DNA from: Methanobacterium formicicum DSM 3637
Lineage (GTDB): Archaea > Methanobacteriota > Methanobacteria > Methanobacteriales > Methanobacteriaceae
Assembly (NCBI RefSeq): GCF_000302455.1
Contig: NZ_AMPO01000010.1
Location: 62,001-126,000 of the forward strand
DNA length: 64,000 nucleotides
Reading direction: 5' to 3'
Shown here: piece by piece, positions 11,213-26,311 of the stretch
Numbering within the stretch: position 1 is the first letter of the stretch
Layout of the letters: every line of letters starts with the position of its first letter
Notes under the pieces: generated by a model
Database searches by the model: none
The model's input: the letters and a program-made list of their open reading frames with translations, nothing else
Told to the model about the DNA's origin: nothing
Position numbers and translations under genes: made by a program

Positions 11213-11560
11213 TTAATTATTTTTTTTCGTTTGTATGATTCCTGCCAATTCCTTCAATGCATCTTCAATAAATGTTGGTGCTATATAGGGATCTATATTG
11301 TTTTTCAACAGTATGTCAATAGCCCCCGGACCGATTTGACCAGCAAGTACGGCCTGGCAGTCTGATATTAGTTTTACACTTTCTTCCATGGATAATTCAC
11401 TGTGACCCTCCGTGCTGCAGGCAGGTTTATTTTCCCTCAACTCCAGAAACTTGTGGGTTCCATCATCATCTAACTCAAAAATCAGAAATTGGGAAGCCAT
11501 TCCAAAATGCTGGTTGATGTACTTTCCATCGCTACTGGCAACTGCTACTTTTATGGACAT
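11213..11560 (-). CDS. NifX/NifB C-terminal-like metallocluster-binding protein
   Basis: 115 residues from the ATG at 11560 (GGTG six bases upstream): MSIKVAVASSDGKYINQHFG, then ASQFLIFELDDDGTHKFLEL, SDCQAVLAGQIGPGAIDILL, PTFIEDALKELAG. This is a complete member of the dinitrogenase iron-molybdenum cofactor biosynthesis family, whose RNase H-like domain binds Fe-S or Fe-Mo precursor clusters. Conserved residues include the His in NQHFG. It is a tandem paralogue of the broken gene 20 bp downstream and is probably co-transcribed with it. No nitrogenase genes are in the window. A role in Fe-S cluster handling fits the neighbours, but the client is unknown. Confidence 0.85.
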   Translation of the reverse strand: MSIKVAVASSDGKYINQHFGMASQFLIFELDDDGTHKFLELRENKPACSTEGHSELSMEESVKLISDCQAVLAGQIGPGAIDILLKNNIDPYIAPTFIEDALKELAGIIQTKKNN

Positions 11561-11746
11561 TACTAACACCTTTTTTAATAATTTTATTTGTGATAAACAC
11601 TAATTTATTTATTGTAGAATTGATTTATTCCTAATGTTTTTAACATAGAATTGATTTATTCCAAATTTCCCATTATTTTAAATAATTTCCCCATTTTTTC
11701 AGGGGAATATCTCTTTTAAAAAATTTCAGACACTAACTTTTATAAG

Positions 11747-11774
11747 TTAACCATAGTTATATAACAATAGTTAT
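11747..11774. promoter_or_regulatory. Sulfur-regulon operator cluster B (moaD-like operon), two abutting copies
   Basis: TTAACCATAGTTAT at 11747-11760 and ATAACAATAGTTAT at 11761-11774 abut exactly; a degraded half copy follows at 11775-11787. A TATA-like CTTTTATAAG at 11737-11746 sits directly upstream on the plus strand, so the pair covers the expected start site of the moaD-like operon (ATG at 11838). The divergent NifX-like unit also starts from this gap. Confidence 0.75.
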
Positions 11775-11837
11775 ATAAAGTAGTTATACTTATTGAAGTA
11801 TGATTTATAAAAAAACCAAAAAATCGGAGGAAAAAAA

Positions 11838-12116
<279 letters not shown>

Positions 12117-12118
12117 AT

Positions 12119-15371
<3,253 letters not shown>

Positions 15372-15479
15372 ATTAACCAATCTCCTTAAAGGATTGATGG
15401 ATTATACTGGATTAATCAAGGATTATATTTGAATTATTTTTTTCCAATTCTAAAAGATTTCCCTAATTTATCAGATCTT

Positions 15480-15540
15480 CCAAGATTTTTCCCTAATCTA
15501 TTATATTTTCCCAAGATTTTTCCCAATCTAAAATTTTCCC
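15480..15540. repeat. Imperfect direct repeat between hdrB and hdrA
   Basis: A unit of about 30 bp beginning CCAAGATTTTTCCC occurs twice between 15480 and 15540, with related CCC/TTT-rich fragments from 15440 on. It fills the 190-base gap between hdrB and hdrA, which is long for an operon. It may separate transcription or simply be non-coding expansion. Confidence 0.55.
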
Positions 15541-15563
15541 ATCCAAAGATGAGAACACATTAT

Positions 15564-16543
15564 TTAATGATCTATCTTTACTTTTTCAGAGTTAATGGGA
15601 CTTTTAACCGGTTCAATACCCAGTTTTTTTAGGAGTGGTTCCACCGGAACAGTGTGGGTCTGAATTCCCAGCACTTTGTAGGGGTCAGCCCCCATGTTCA
15701 GAGCTAAAAACTGGGATATGTTAAGGTGGAATATGTTGAATTTCTCACCCAGTTTCTTCTCAATAACTGGCTGGTAACGGTCAAACTGCATCTGGCAGTT
15801 GGGGCACATGTGCAGCATTATATCGGTCTGGTTCTCCTTAAGACTGGTGAGCTTTTCAGCGGTCACACTGAGTGAAAGCTCATTGTTGGTGAAACGCTGA
15901 CGGAAACCAGCACCACAAGTAAGGCGTTTTTGATCATACCATTCTACAGTATCCACACCACAGGAAGCAGTCAACTCATCAAGGAGTACTGGATGTCTAA
16001 CTCCACCAATGGTGTCTTCATAGTGCACTTTACAGTAATGGCAAGCATGATGGGTGGCTATATTGAATTGAGAGAAATCAAGCTGCTGAGTGAGATCTTT
16101 GAACATATCTCTTTTATTGTAGAGAATCTCAGCTGCATGGAAAATATTTTTATGTGGGTCTATGTCCCCCTTATGGTAGACCATTTTACCCAGGCCTGCT
16201 TCTTCCAGGAGTCCATTGATCTTTTCCCGTGCTTCATCATCTTCATTCAGGATTTCTGCAGATTTTTTTAAGATAGCATAACAGGTGGCGCACATCACTG
16301 CTATATTTGGGTTACCAGAATCCTTTGCTACCCAAAAGTTCCTGGCAGCCAGAGCGGTGGTTGAAAGCTGGTCAAAAAGATCGTAGTAATGTCCCAGACC
16401 AGTACAGCAGGATTGGCGTTCATCACGATGGTATCCTACTCCCAGTTTATCAAACAGGAAGGTAGTTGATGATTCCACACCGGGATATTCCACACTTACC
16501 AAACATGTTTTGAATAATAGAATATTTTTATCAGGTATTTTCT

Positions 16544-16547
<4 letters not shown>
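15564..16547 (-). CDS. hdrB: HdrB-like heterodisulfide reductase subunit B
   Basis: 327 residues with two CCG domains. The first has the full pattern (TCLVSVEYPG, then SCCTGLGHYY, then CATC), as used to bind the non-cubane 4Fe-4S cluster. The second has CHYC, TCGAGFRQRF and CPNC, so its CCG motif shows only one of the paired cysteines. HdrB carries the disulfide-reducing site. The start overlaps the hdrC stop by four bases (ATGA), so the two are coupled. It is not the usual CoM-S-S-CoB HdrB operon context, since cysteine and sulfur genes surround it; the substrate could be CoM-S-S-CoB or another disulfide. Confidence 0.9.
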
Positions 16548-17131
<584 letters not shown>

Positions 17132-17380
17132 TACAAATTTACCTCTTTTTGTGAATTGTTAATCTCTTCTTAAGTGATGGGCTTTTTAAGCCTTATAAAT
17201 ATAATCCATAATTTTTAATAATTACAAATTATTACTCTAATTTTTAAATTACAGTACTATTAACCTAATTAGTTGATATGAAATGCATAATTTTCATTTC
17301 CCGGTATTTCATAGAGTTACATTTTATTACCTAATTTTAATTACCCGTACTTAATGGATTTTGTTAATTTAGTGGAGTGA

Positions 17381-18739
17381 TTAATTTTTTAATTCAAGGG
17401 CATTATGAATTATATTTTTAGCCAGTCTTTTAGCCAGAGAAGTTATGGTTAATATTGGTGGTCGTCCTGGTGCCTGAGGGATAACACTGGCATCAGCAAT
17501 GAAAAGACCAGTTATCTCAGTTTCCAGTGATGGGTCCACTACTTTACCCATGGCTGCAGTACCGCCAGGGTGTGCTCCTCTGAGGGGCGTGGCAACAATA
17601 GAAGAAGGATCCACACCTACTTCAGTGAGTATTTCCACAGCTTTATCATATCCTTCAGTTAACAGTTTCAGATCGGAACTGGTCAGAGGTTTGGTAACAG
17701 AACCATCCTCGTTCAGGGAACCATTGGCTTCATCTGCAATTTTAACCATTAAACCCACCACATCATTATTCCGGGGATTGAAACCTTTTTCTGCTATTAA
17801 TGTAACCAGCTGGCCAGAGAAGTGTGGTGATATGAAGTACGCTCCAAATTCAGATTTAATTCCCATGGGTAACTCCTGGCTTAGACCTGCATCTTTTAGG
17901 AAGCCACCCACTGTGATGAATAAATCAGTGAAAAGACCCTGCCCCACTCCATCTGTGATCTGGCTATTTTTTAAAATTCGGGGGGTGTTCAGTGCTCCTG
18001 CTGCCAGTACGACCCTCTGGGCATGGTAGGTTTTGATATTTCCATCCCTATCTAAACCCTCTACTCCCCTACACTCTCCTTCACTGTGCAGGATTTTTAC
18101 TACTTCAAAGTCGGGTACCAGTGTTGCTCCTGCATTTTTAGCATCTTCAACAAAGCTGGTTGCATCCCATTTTGCTCCGCGTGTGCATCCCGCGATACAG
18201 AGTCCACAGTTATCACACTTGTAATAATCAATGAATTTAGGCATGGGCTCAACAAAGTAGCCCAGTTTCTCAGTAGCATCCCATATTTTACGGGTCACCG
18301 GACCAGTCAGCTTCTGGGGAAGTGGACCGACATTCATGTCCCTGCTGGTTTCCATGAGTTCTTCAAATAATTCCAGATCGTGGATCTTGAACTGAGCGGT
18401 GGGAGAGTTAGAATAACATGTTGTACAGGCGTAACAGGCATTGGCCAGTGAAACAGGGGTGGTTCCACCAACACCTTCAATGTACATCAGTTCTCCTGCG
18501 TACTTCAGGAATTCATATTTTTCAGATTGTTCATTAAATTTTTTACCATTCTCTTCTTGGTCTAAAATTTCTTTTTGGTCTAAAATTAATTTGGCAGTTT
18601 TGATTTTTCCAGCTGCAGTTCCTGATGGTATAAAGTCTCCCTTCTCCAGCATTAAAACATCAAGACCTTTCATTGAAAGTTCACGGGCCACAGTTGATCC
18701 ACCGGCACCGGTTCCCACTACAATAACATCGTATATCAT
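17381..18739 (-). CDS. GMC-family FAD-dependent oxidoreductase with cysteine cluster
   Basis: 452 residues from the ATG at 18739. The N-terminus (MIYDVIVVGTGAGGSTVARE) binds FAD; LMYIEGVGGTTPVSLANA and the C-terminal GAHPGGTAAMGKVVDPSLE, then LFIADASVIP are GMC/choline-dehydrogenase-like. A cysteine motif CDNCGLCIAGCTRGAKW near residue 185 and another CYACTTCYSN near 105 could bind an Fe-S cluster, which is typical of a prokaryotic GMC subgroup. It may oxidise an alcohol or sugar-like substrate and pass electrons to the HdrABC-like complex encoded next to it. The substrate is unknown and the Hdr link is inferred from position only. Confidence 0.85.
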   Translation of the reverse strand: MIYDVIVVGTGAGGSTVARELSMKGLDVLMLEKGDFIPSGTAAGKIKTAKLILDQKEILDQEENGKKFNEQSEKYEFLKYAGELMYIEGVGGTTPVSLANACYACTTCYSNSPTAQFKIHDLELFEELMETSRDMNVGPLPQKLTGPVTRKIWDATEKLGYFVEPMPKFIDYYKCDNCGLCIAGCTRGAKWDATSFVEDAKNAGATLVPDFEVVKILHSEGECRGVEGLDRDGNIKTYHAQRVVLAAGALNTPRILKNSQITDGVGQGLFTDLFITVGGFLKDAGLSQELPMGIKSEFGAYFISPHFSGQLVTLIAEKGFNPRNNDVVGLMVKIADEANGSLNEDGSVTKPLTSSDLKLLTEGYDKAVEILTEVGVDPSSIVATPLRGAHPGGTAAMGKVVDPSLETEITGLFIADASVIPQAPGRPPILTITSLAKRLAKNIIHNALELKN

Positions 18740-18866
18740 GATATTCACTTTAAAAATGTGATAAATTTTCAGTATTGTTAAATTTTCAGTATTATTAAAT
18801 TTTAAATTATTAATTTTTAATCTGGGAATTACTTATTCTTTGAGTAATTCCCTGCTTTTTTGAAAA

Positions 18867-20252
18867 TTAATTTTTCCTGTCTTCTATAACAATGTTTAGA
18901 TCATTCAATTTGCTCCTGATTTCATCGGAAAGCTCATAATCCTTCTTTTTGCGAAGTTTTTCCCGGACATCGGTGAGAATATTCACCAGCTCATCAGTAG
19001 CATCGCCATGAGATTTATTTAAAACAAATTCAAAACCTAAAATATCGCCAATATCGTTTATAAATTCTTTAATATTAATCAATGTATTTTTGGAAACGTT
19101 TAATTCATTTATTTCCCTGTTCATATCTCTTATGAAATCGAAAAGGGATGAAAGGGCAAATGGTGTGTTAAAATCATTGTCCATTGCTTCCAGGAAACTT
19201 TCCCTTGTTTCACGGAGTAATTGGTCGTGTTTTGTATCATGTTTACCAGTTTCTGGAATATCACTTTCCAAGAGATCTTCCATGGTTTCTGTTAGTTTGT
19301 ATATTCTTTTAAGCCCACTTTGGGATTGTTCCAGTATTTCCTGACTGAAATCTATGGGGCTGCGGTAATGGGTTGATAAAACAAAAAATCTGAATACCTC
19401 TGGTGGATATTCCTGCAGCAGGTCTTTGATGGTGATGAAGTTTCCCAGGGATTTGGACATCTTCTCTCCCAAAACATTCAAAAAACCGGTGTGCATCCAG
19501 TAGCGAACCATGGGTTTTTTCCCGGATGCGGATTCCATCTGGGCTATTTCTGCCTCATGGTGGGGGAATATGAGATCCAGACCTCCACCGTGTATATCAT
19601 ACTGTGGTCCGAAGTATTCCTCGGTTATGGCAGTGTCTTCAATGTGCCATCCCGGTCGTCCCGGGCCCCAGGGAGAATCCCAGTATGGTTCTTCATCCTT
19701 TTTTTTCCACAGTGCAAAATCTCCAGGGTTGCGCTTACTGGTGTCCGGGTTGATTCGGTGAACATTTAAATCCTCAATGTTACGGTTGGAAAGTTTACCA
19801 AAATCTTCAAATCGGGATTCATCAAAGTAAACTCCACTATCTGTTTCATAGGCAAATCCTTTCTCCAGGAGTGTTTCTATCTGCTTAATGATTTCTCCTA
19901 TGTGTTCAGTGGCCCGGGCATAGAGGTTAACATTTTCCACACCCATGGACTTCATATCCTCTATGTATTTTTTCTCAAACTTCCTTGCCAGTTGAAAGGT
20001 GTCTTCCCCAGTTTCTCTGGCCCGGTTGATGATCTTGTCATCGATATCAGTGATGTTTTGCACGTAGAAAACACTGTAACCCCTGTATTTCAGGTAACGG
20101 GCGATAACATCAAAAGATATATAGGTCCGTGCGTGACCTATGTGTGAGTTATCGTAAACTGTTGGTCCACAGACAAAGAGCTTTACCCGGTTTCCTTCAC
20201 GCGGCTTAAAAATCTCTTTCCTTCGGGACAAAGTGTTGTATACGGTTATCAT
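18867..20252 (-). CDS. cysS: Cysteinyl-tRNA synthetase
   Basis: 461 residues, full length for the family. CGPTVYDNSHIGHART includes the HIGH signature, GPGRPGWHIEDTAITEEYFG is the zinc/Cys site region, FPHHEAEIAQMES is the HHE zinc motif, and GEKMSKSLGNFIT is KMSKS. GTGAT precedes the ATG. It charges tRNA-Cys with free cysteine. Methanobacteriales often lack CysRS and use the SepRS-SepCysS route instead, so this gene together with cysE and cysK marks a direct cysteine path. tRNA-Cys lies 170 bp upstream on the same strand, behind a sulfur operator, so the two may share a transcript. Confidence 0.96.
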   Translation of the reverse strand: MITVYNTLSRRKEIFKPREGNRVKLFVCGPTVYDNSHIGHARTYISFDVIARYLKYRGYSVFYVQNITDIDDKIINRARETGEDTFQLARKFEKKYIEDMKSMGVENVNLYARATEHIGEIIKQIETLLEKGFAYETDSGVYFDESRFEDFGKLSNRNIEDLNVHRINPDTSKRNPGDFALWKKKDEEPYWDSPWGPGRPGWHIEDTAITEEYFGPQYDIHGGGLDLIFPHHEAEIAQMESASGKKPMVRYWMHTGFLNVLGEKMSKSLGNFITIKDLLQEYPPEVFRFFVLSTHYRSPIDFSQEILEQSQSGLKRIYKLTETMEDLLESDIPETGKHDTKHDQLLRETRESFLEAMDNDFNTPFALSSLFDFIRDMNREINELNVSKNTLINIKEFINDIGDILGFEFVLNKSHGDATDELVNILTDVREKLRKKKDYELSDEIRSKLNDLNIVIEDRKN

Positions 20253-20421
20253 AAAATCACTAAAATTTTTCGGATAGATTCATAAAATTATTCGATGTAA
20301 CTTATTATCAAAGATATAACTTCTTATAAAGTTTATATATGGCTTATTATCAATTGGGTTCTTGTTAAATCTATCTTTTTATTAAATATAGCTTTAGCTG
20401 TTAGTTGTTTAATAAATAAAA

Positions 20422-20492
<71 letters not shown>

Positions 20493-20541
20493 AAAAAACG
20501 ATTATGAAAATTTGGCAATTTTTCAAGCTGCATTACAAACA

Positions 20542-20562
20542 TTAACAATTGTTATATATAAA
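20542..20562. promoter_or_regulatory. Sulfur-regulon operator C with TATA box (tRNA-Cys)
   Basis: TTAACAATTGTTAT at 20542-20555 is one copy of the 14-bp palindrome. On the minus strand the TATA box TTTATATATAAC overlaps its upstream edge (20551-20562), and the tRNA-Cys 5' end is at 20492. The operator would lie between the TATA box and the transcription start, a classic archaeal repressor position. Confidence 0.7.
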
Positions 20563-20754
20563 CATTGCCCCTGTTTTTCAGTCGATCCAGAAAATATTCT
20601 GTTGTTATATCAATTTAACAGAAATCATTTAATGAGGATTATTCGATAATTTGGGATGTTTCAGGCAAAAATTGAATAAATATATTTAAATATCTATTCA
20701 ACTTTTAATATCTATTAACTTTCTCAATATCTCATCAACTTCTCATTTTATCCC

Positions 20755-21150
20755 TTAATCAACCTTTTTCCCAGCTTCAGGACCTGGTTGTACTGAGTAT
20801 ATTTCAGTTAACTTAACCACAATGGCTGCTTTGGGATTCAATTTGGTCATAACATTCTGGGCCCATTCCACTACTTCATCAAAGATCTTACCTGACTCAA
20901 AGATCTCAGCAGTCCCCTTGAACTGGTAGGGGTTTTTCTGGGCGTCCTTGGTTACAATGGCAACGTTGGGGTTTTCTTCAATGTTTTTTCGGGTTTTGTT
21001 CATGTAGTTGTCAGCGATTAATATGCTTCCATTATCAATGGGCCTGGCAAAGCCAATTGGAACCACATTGGGAATACCTTCACTGCTGGCAGTTGCAAGA
21101 AATACTAAGTCTTTTTCAATTGCGTCCATCATTTCTTCAGTCATAGTCAT
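20755..21150 (-). CDS. Pyridoxamine-phosphate-oxidase-like FMN-binding protein
   Basis: 131 residues with a strong GGTGAT site before the ATG. LVFLATASSEGIPNVVPIGF, ILIADNYMNKTRKNIEENPN and VAIVTKDAQKNPYQFKGTAE are typical of the split-barrel flavin family that includes small archaeal FMN proteins. Members bind FMN or other flavins, and most have no known substrate. It is divergently arranged with metY across a shared regulatory region with several operator copies, so it probably responds to sulfur status. A role as an NAD(P)H:flavin reductase or in sulfur-compound reduction is possible but unproven. Confidence 0.85.
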   Translation of the reverse strand: MTMTEEMMDAIEKDLVFLATASSEGIPNVVPIGFARPIDNGSILIADNYMNKTRKNIEENPNVAIVTKDAQKNPYQFKGTAEIFESGKIFDEVVEWAQNVMTKLNPKAAIVVKLTEIYSVQPGPEAGKKVD

Positions 21151-21168
21151 TGTATCACCAAAATTTAT

Positions 21169-21201
21169 ATAACTATTGTTATATTATATAAGTTATGTTA
21201 T
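21169..21201. promoter_or_regulatory. Sulfur-regulon operator cluster D (flavin protein)
   Basis: ATAACTATTGTTAT at 21169-21182 is a perfect copy. ATAAGTTATGTTAT at 21188-21201 is an imperfect second copy with G in place of the conserved C. They lie 19-51 bp upstream of the ATG of the minus-strand flavin protein, next to TATA-like sequence near 21200-21212. Confidence 0.68.
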
Positions 21202-21316
21202 ATATAATATTAATTTTCCCGGTTGATTTAATTTACTCCGCTGGGGTGGTGGTTAAAATTCGGAAAAACAGCTGTTAAACTAAAATTGAGGGACAAAGTT
21301 TAAATAGTAAAATAAT

Positions 21317-21330
21317 ATAACAATTGTTAT
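21317..21330. promoter_or_regulatory. Sulfur-regulon operator E (metY)
   Basis: ATAACAATTGTTAT is a perfect 14-bp palindrome. A TATA-like TTTAAATA at 21299-21306 precedes it on the plus strand, placing the operator at the expected transcription start of metY. The copy faces the opposite way from operator cluster D, so each divergent gene has its own site. Confidence 0.75.
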
Positions 21331-21345
21331 ATTTTCTATGGGGCC

Positions 21346-21381
21346 CTTAGTATGGTTCGAAATGAAGTTAATAATACTAAG
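21346..21381 (+). other. Inverted repeat in the metY leader
   Basis: CTTAGTAT at 21346-21353 and ATACTAAG at 21374-21381 are perfect complements around a 20-base loop. The hairpin would lie early in the metY mRNA, just after the operator. It may be a leader structure or a second protein site; no known riboswitch is recognised. Confidence 0.4.
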
Positions 21382-21489
21382 ATATCCTCGGAAAATTTGG
21401 AAAACTCCATAATGTGTTTTAATTAATGTAAAATAATTACAATGGAATTATGGGGAAAAATGGAACGTAAAAACAACGGAGAAAACAGA

Positions 21490-22803
21490 ATGACAGAAGA
21501 AAATAAGAAAGAATATGGTTTAAGTACATTGGGGTTGCACGTAGGGCAGGAGGAACCTGATCCTGCAACAGGAGCACGAGCAGTCCCTATTTACCAGACT
21601 GCCGCCTATGTATTTAATGACACTGAACACGCAGCCAACCTATTTGGCCTGAAAGAACTGGGTAATATATACACCCGTATCATGAACCCTACCAATGATG
21701 TGTTCGAGAAGAGAATTGCTGCCATTGAAGGTGGAAATTCAGCACTGGCAGTAGCTTCAGGAATGGCTGCAATCACTTACTCCGTTTTAAACCTCAGTTT
21801 ACCCGGTGATGAAATATTATCCGCAGACAACCTCTATGGGGGAACTTACCAACTTTTCAATTACACCCTCCCTGAATTAGGTAGGAAAGTCAACTTCGTG
21901 GACTCCACCAAACCAGAAGAATTTGAAGAGGCCATCACAGATAAAACCAAGGCAATATTTGCAGAATCACTTGGAAACCCAAAACTGGACGTTCCAGACT
22001 TTGAAATTTTATCAGACATTGCCCATGAAGCTGGAATTCCGGTAATCGTTGATAATACCAGTGCAGTGGGTCTAGTTAAACCTATAGAGCATGGGGTGGA
22101 CATCAGTGTATTATCTGCAACCAAATTCATCGGAGGACATGGAACATCCATTGGTGGAGTTATAGTGGATTCAGGTAACTTTGACTGGAGTAACGGGAAA
22201 TTCCCAGGATTTACAGAACCAGACCCTAGCTACCATGGATTAGTCTACTGGGATGCATTTGGAGACTTCCCAGGTCTTGGAAATGTAGCCTACACTTTCC
22301 GAGCAAGAGTAAGATTATTACGTGATTTGGGAGCACAGGTAAGTCCATTTAACAGCTTCCTGTTTCTGCAGGGATTGGAAACACTGGATCTTCGTGTGCA
22401 ACAGCATTCCCGAAATGCACTTGCAGTTGCCAAATTCCTCAAAGACCATCCCAAGGTCAACTGGGTTAGCTATCCTGGACTTGAAGATGACCCAACCCAT
22501 GAAGGCGCATCTAAGTACCTTAAAAATGGATACGGAGCACTACTGGGATTCGGTGTTAAGGGAGGTCTGGAAGCTGGTAAACAGTTCATAGAAAACGTGG
22601 AACTACTCTCTCACCTGGCTAACATTGGAGATGCCAAGAGCCTGGTTATACACCCCGCATCCACCACCCACCAGCAATTAACACCCGAAGAACAGGCAGC
22701 CACTGGTGTAACCCCTGACTTCATCAGACTATCCATTGGACTGGAAAATATTGAAGATATTATCGGAGATATAGACCAGGCACTAGCACGTATTGATGTG
22801 TAA
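21490..22803 (+). CDS. metY: O-acetylhomoserine sulfhydrylase (homocysteine synthase)
   Basis: 437 residues from the ATG at 21490, after GGAG; upstream in-frame ATGs at 21442 and 21460 are less well supported. It is a PLP enzyme of the Cys/Met metabolism family: GLHVGQEEPDPATGARAVPI, YTRIMNPTNDVFEKRIAAIE, SGMAAITYS, DNTSAVGLVKPIEHGVDI, and SATKFIGGHGTSIGGVI with the PLP lysine. Length and the IGGHGTSIGG stretch favour MetY over cystathionine synthase. It makes homocysteine from O-acetylhomoserine and sulfide. metX, which supplies the substrate, follows 143 bp downstream. A sulfur operator and a leader hairpin precede it. Confidence 0.94.
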   Translation: MTEENKKEYGLSTLGLHVGQEEPDPATGARAVPIYQTAAYVFNDTEHAANLFGLKELGNIYTRIMNPTNDVFEKRIAAIEGGNSALAVASGMAAITYSVLNLSLPGDEILSADNLYGGTYQLFNYTLPELGRKVNFVDSTKPEEFEEAITDKTKAIFAESLGNPKLDVPDFEILSDIAHEAGIPVIVDNTSAVGLVKPIEHGVDISVLSATKFIGGHGTSIGGVIVDSGNFDWSNGKFPGFTEPDPSYHGLVYWDAFGDFPGLGNVAYTFRARVRLLRDLGAQVSPFNSFLFLQGLETLDLRVQQHSRNALAVAKFLKDHPKVNWVSYPGLEDDPTHEGASKYLKNGYGALLGFGVKGGLEAGKQFIENVELLSHLANIGDAKSLVIHPASTTHQQLTPEEQAATGVTPDFIRLSIGLENIEDIIGDIDQALARIDV

Positions 22804-22946
22804 AATCGCATGTATCCATGTGTAAAAATACTGTTGATAATGTAAAAATTGTAAGCTTGGAATGAACTGAATATGGAGAATCCTGGGGCAAAAAATGAAT
22901 AGAATAAACTATAAAACTAAAGGTACACCTAAATGTGGGATAAAAA

Positions 22947-24428
<1,482 letters not shown>

Positions 24429-24619
24429 CTGGACAATATTAAGAAAAAGCAAATATTAAACAAGACAATATTATGAATTGGCAAATATTAAACTGGAAAA
24501 TTCTTAAGGGACAATTATTAAGAATTTTAACCCCCATATAATATTAGATTAGAGTATTAGAATTATTCACTATTAATAAAGGTTATTCAAGTATTAATAA
24601 AAAAACTAGGTGATATACA

Positions 24620-25786
24620 ATGAGTTATATGGATCATTCTGCAACATCACCCGTTAACCCGGAAGTCCTGGAGGCCATGCTACCCTACTTCACAGAATCA
24701 TTTGGAAACGCCTCTACATTATACGCTCTGGGAAGGGAAGCCAGAACTGCCATGGAAAACGGCAGAAAACAGGTAGCATCACTCATCGGTGCCAAACCAG
24801 AAGAAGTGTACTTCACCAGTGGAGGTACAGAATCAGATAACATAGCAATCAAGGGAACTGCCAGCAGACTTAAAAACAAGGGCAACCACATCATCACCAG
24901 TGACATTGAACACCCTGCAGTGGAAGAAACCTGTAAATATCTGGAAAAAAACGGATACACAGTTACATACCTCCCGGTGGGAGAAGAAGGTATAGTAAAA
25001 GTTTCTGATGTGGAAGAAGCAATCACTGATAAAACCATTTTAATCACAGTGATGCATGCCAACAATGAAATCGGCACTATCCAGCCCATTAAAGAGATCG
25101 GGGCCCTGGCCAGGGAAAAAGGAATCTACTTCCACACCGATGCAGTGCAGAGCGTGGGTAAAATACCAGTCAATGTCGAAGATATGAATGTGGACATGTT
25201 ATCCATATCTGCCCACAAACTCTACGGACCCAAAGGAATCGGAGCACTCTACATCAAGAAAGGAGTAAGGGTAGATCCATTACTCCACGGTGGAGGTCAC
25301 GAGAGGGGTATGCGTCCTGGAACTGAGAACGTACCTGGAATCGTGGGACTGGGTAAGGCCTGCCAGATTGCCGAAGAGAACCTGGAGAAAAACATGGAAT
25401 ACGTCTCTTCACTCCGGGACCGGTTAATAAAAGGAGTTCTGGAGACCATTGAGCAATCATACCTCAACGGACACCCCACCAAAAGACTCCCCAACAATGC
25501 CAACTTCCGTTTCAGTAGTATAGAAGGAGAATCGCTGGTACTGCAACTGGATGCCAAGGGAATCAACGCTTCCACAGGTTCTGCATGCTCCTCCAAAAAA
25601 CTGGAACCATCCCATGTCCTGATGGCCATAGGACTCAAAGAAGTTGATGCCCACGGATCACTCCGCATAAGCCTGGGCACTGAAAACACTACCGAAGATA
25701 TTGATTACACTATTACTGCAATTGGTGAAGTAGTTGAAAGATTAAGAAGCATGTCTCCACTTTGGTGTCCAGCCAAAGAAAATTAA
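24620..25786 (+). CDS. nifS: Cysteine desulfurase (NifS/IscS type)
   Basis: 388 residues with AGGTGAT before the ATG. MDHSATSPVNPEVLEAM, YFTSGGTESDNIAIKG, HANNEIGTIQP, SISAHKLYGPKGIGALYI (PLP lysine K200) and NASTGSACSSKKLEPSHVL (catalytic Cys323) place it firmly in the class. It takes sulfur from cysteine as a persulfide for Fe-S clusters. The scaffold gene iscU follows 44 bp downstream, and a second desulfurase fused to FdhD comes next. Many stretches are nearly identical at the DNA level to that paralogue, so a tandem duplication with later gene conversion is likely. No sulfur operator is visible upstream. Confidence 0.95.
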   Translation: MSYMDHSATSPVNPEVLEAMLPYFTESFGNASTLYALGREARTAMENGRKQVASLIGAKPEEVYFTSGGTESDNIAIKGTASRLKNKGNHIITSDIEHPAVEETCKYLEKNGYTVTYLPVGEEGIVKVSDVEEAITDKTILITVMHANNEIGTIQPIKEIGALAREKGIYFHTDAVQSVGKIPVNVEDMNVDMLSISAHKLYGPKGIGALYIKKGVRVDPLLHGGGHERGMRPGTENVPGIVGLGKACQIAEENLEKNMEYVSSLRDRLIKGVLETIEQSYLNGHPTKRLPNNANFRFSSIEGESLVLQLDAKGINASTGSACSSKKLEPSHVLMAIGLKEVDAHGSLRISLGTENTTEDIDYTITAIGEVVERLRSMSPLWCPAKEN

Positions 25787-25830
25787 TAATAAAATATACT
25801 TAATAATAAAAAATAAGCAGGTGATGGAAT

Positions 25831-26229
25831 ATGTACAGTGAAAAAGTAATGGACCATTTCTCCAACCCCCGGAATGTAGGTGAAATATCAGATGCCAGTG
25901 GTGTGGGAACCGAAGGAAACCCAGTGTGTGGGGACCTGATGACCATCTACATCACGGTAGAAGATGATGTCATAACCGATATAAAATTCAAAACATTCGG
26001 TTGCGGAGCAGCAATAGCCACCAGTAGTATGATCACTGAGATGGCAATTGGAAAAACATTAGACGAAGCACTGAAGATCACCAGGGATGATGTGGCCGAA
26101 GAACTGGAAGGATTACCTCCAGTGAAGATGCACTGCTCTAACCTGGCAGCAGATGCATTAAGAGCAGCCATTGAAGACTACAAAAAGAAACAGGCCGGAG
26201 AATCTTCTGAGGATGAAACCTCAGAATAA
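25831..26229 (+). CDS. iscU: IscU/NifU-type Fe-S cluster scaffold
   Basis: 132 residues, AGGTGAT site. MYSEKVMDHFSNPRNVGEIS, then GNPVCGDLM, FKTFGCGAAIATSSMITEMA and PPVKMHCSNLAADALRAAIE show the three conserved cysteines and the Asp of GDLM used to assemble a 2Fe-2S or 4Fe-4S cluster. A short acidic tail (ESSEDETSE) follows. It sits directly after nifS, giving the minimal ISC pair. No NifU C-terminal domain is present. Confidence 0.95.
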   Translation: MYSEKVMDHFSNPRNVGEISDASGVGTEGNPVCGDLMTIYITVEDDVITDIKFKTFGCGAAIATSSMITEMAIGKTLDEALKITRDDVAEELEGLPPVKMHCSNLAADALRAAIEDYKKKQAGESSEDETSE

Positions 26230-26311
26230 CATCTTTTTTTAAAAAAAACATAAAGCTATAATCCTAGTATGCACTAAAAAAAGGCTTGAATAACCCTAAC
26301 CTCACTTTTGT

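Noticed and set aside
21230..21490. Known SAM or cobalamin riboswitch before metY
   Set aside because: I recognise none of their conserved cores; only a simple inverted repeat is present.
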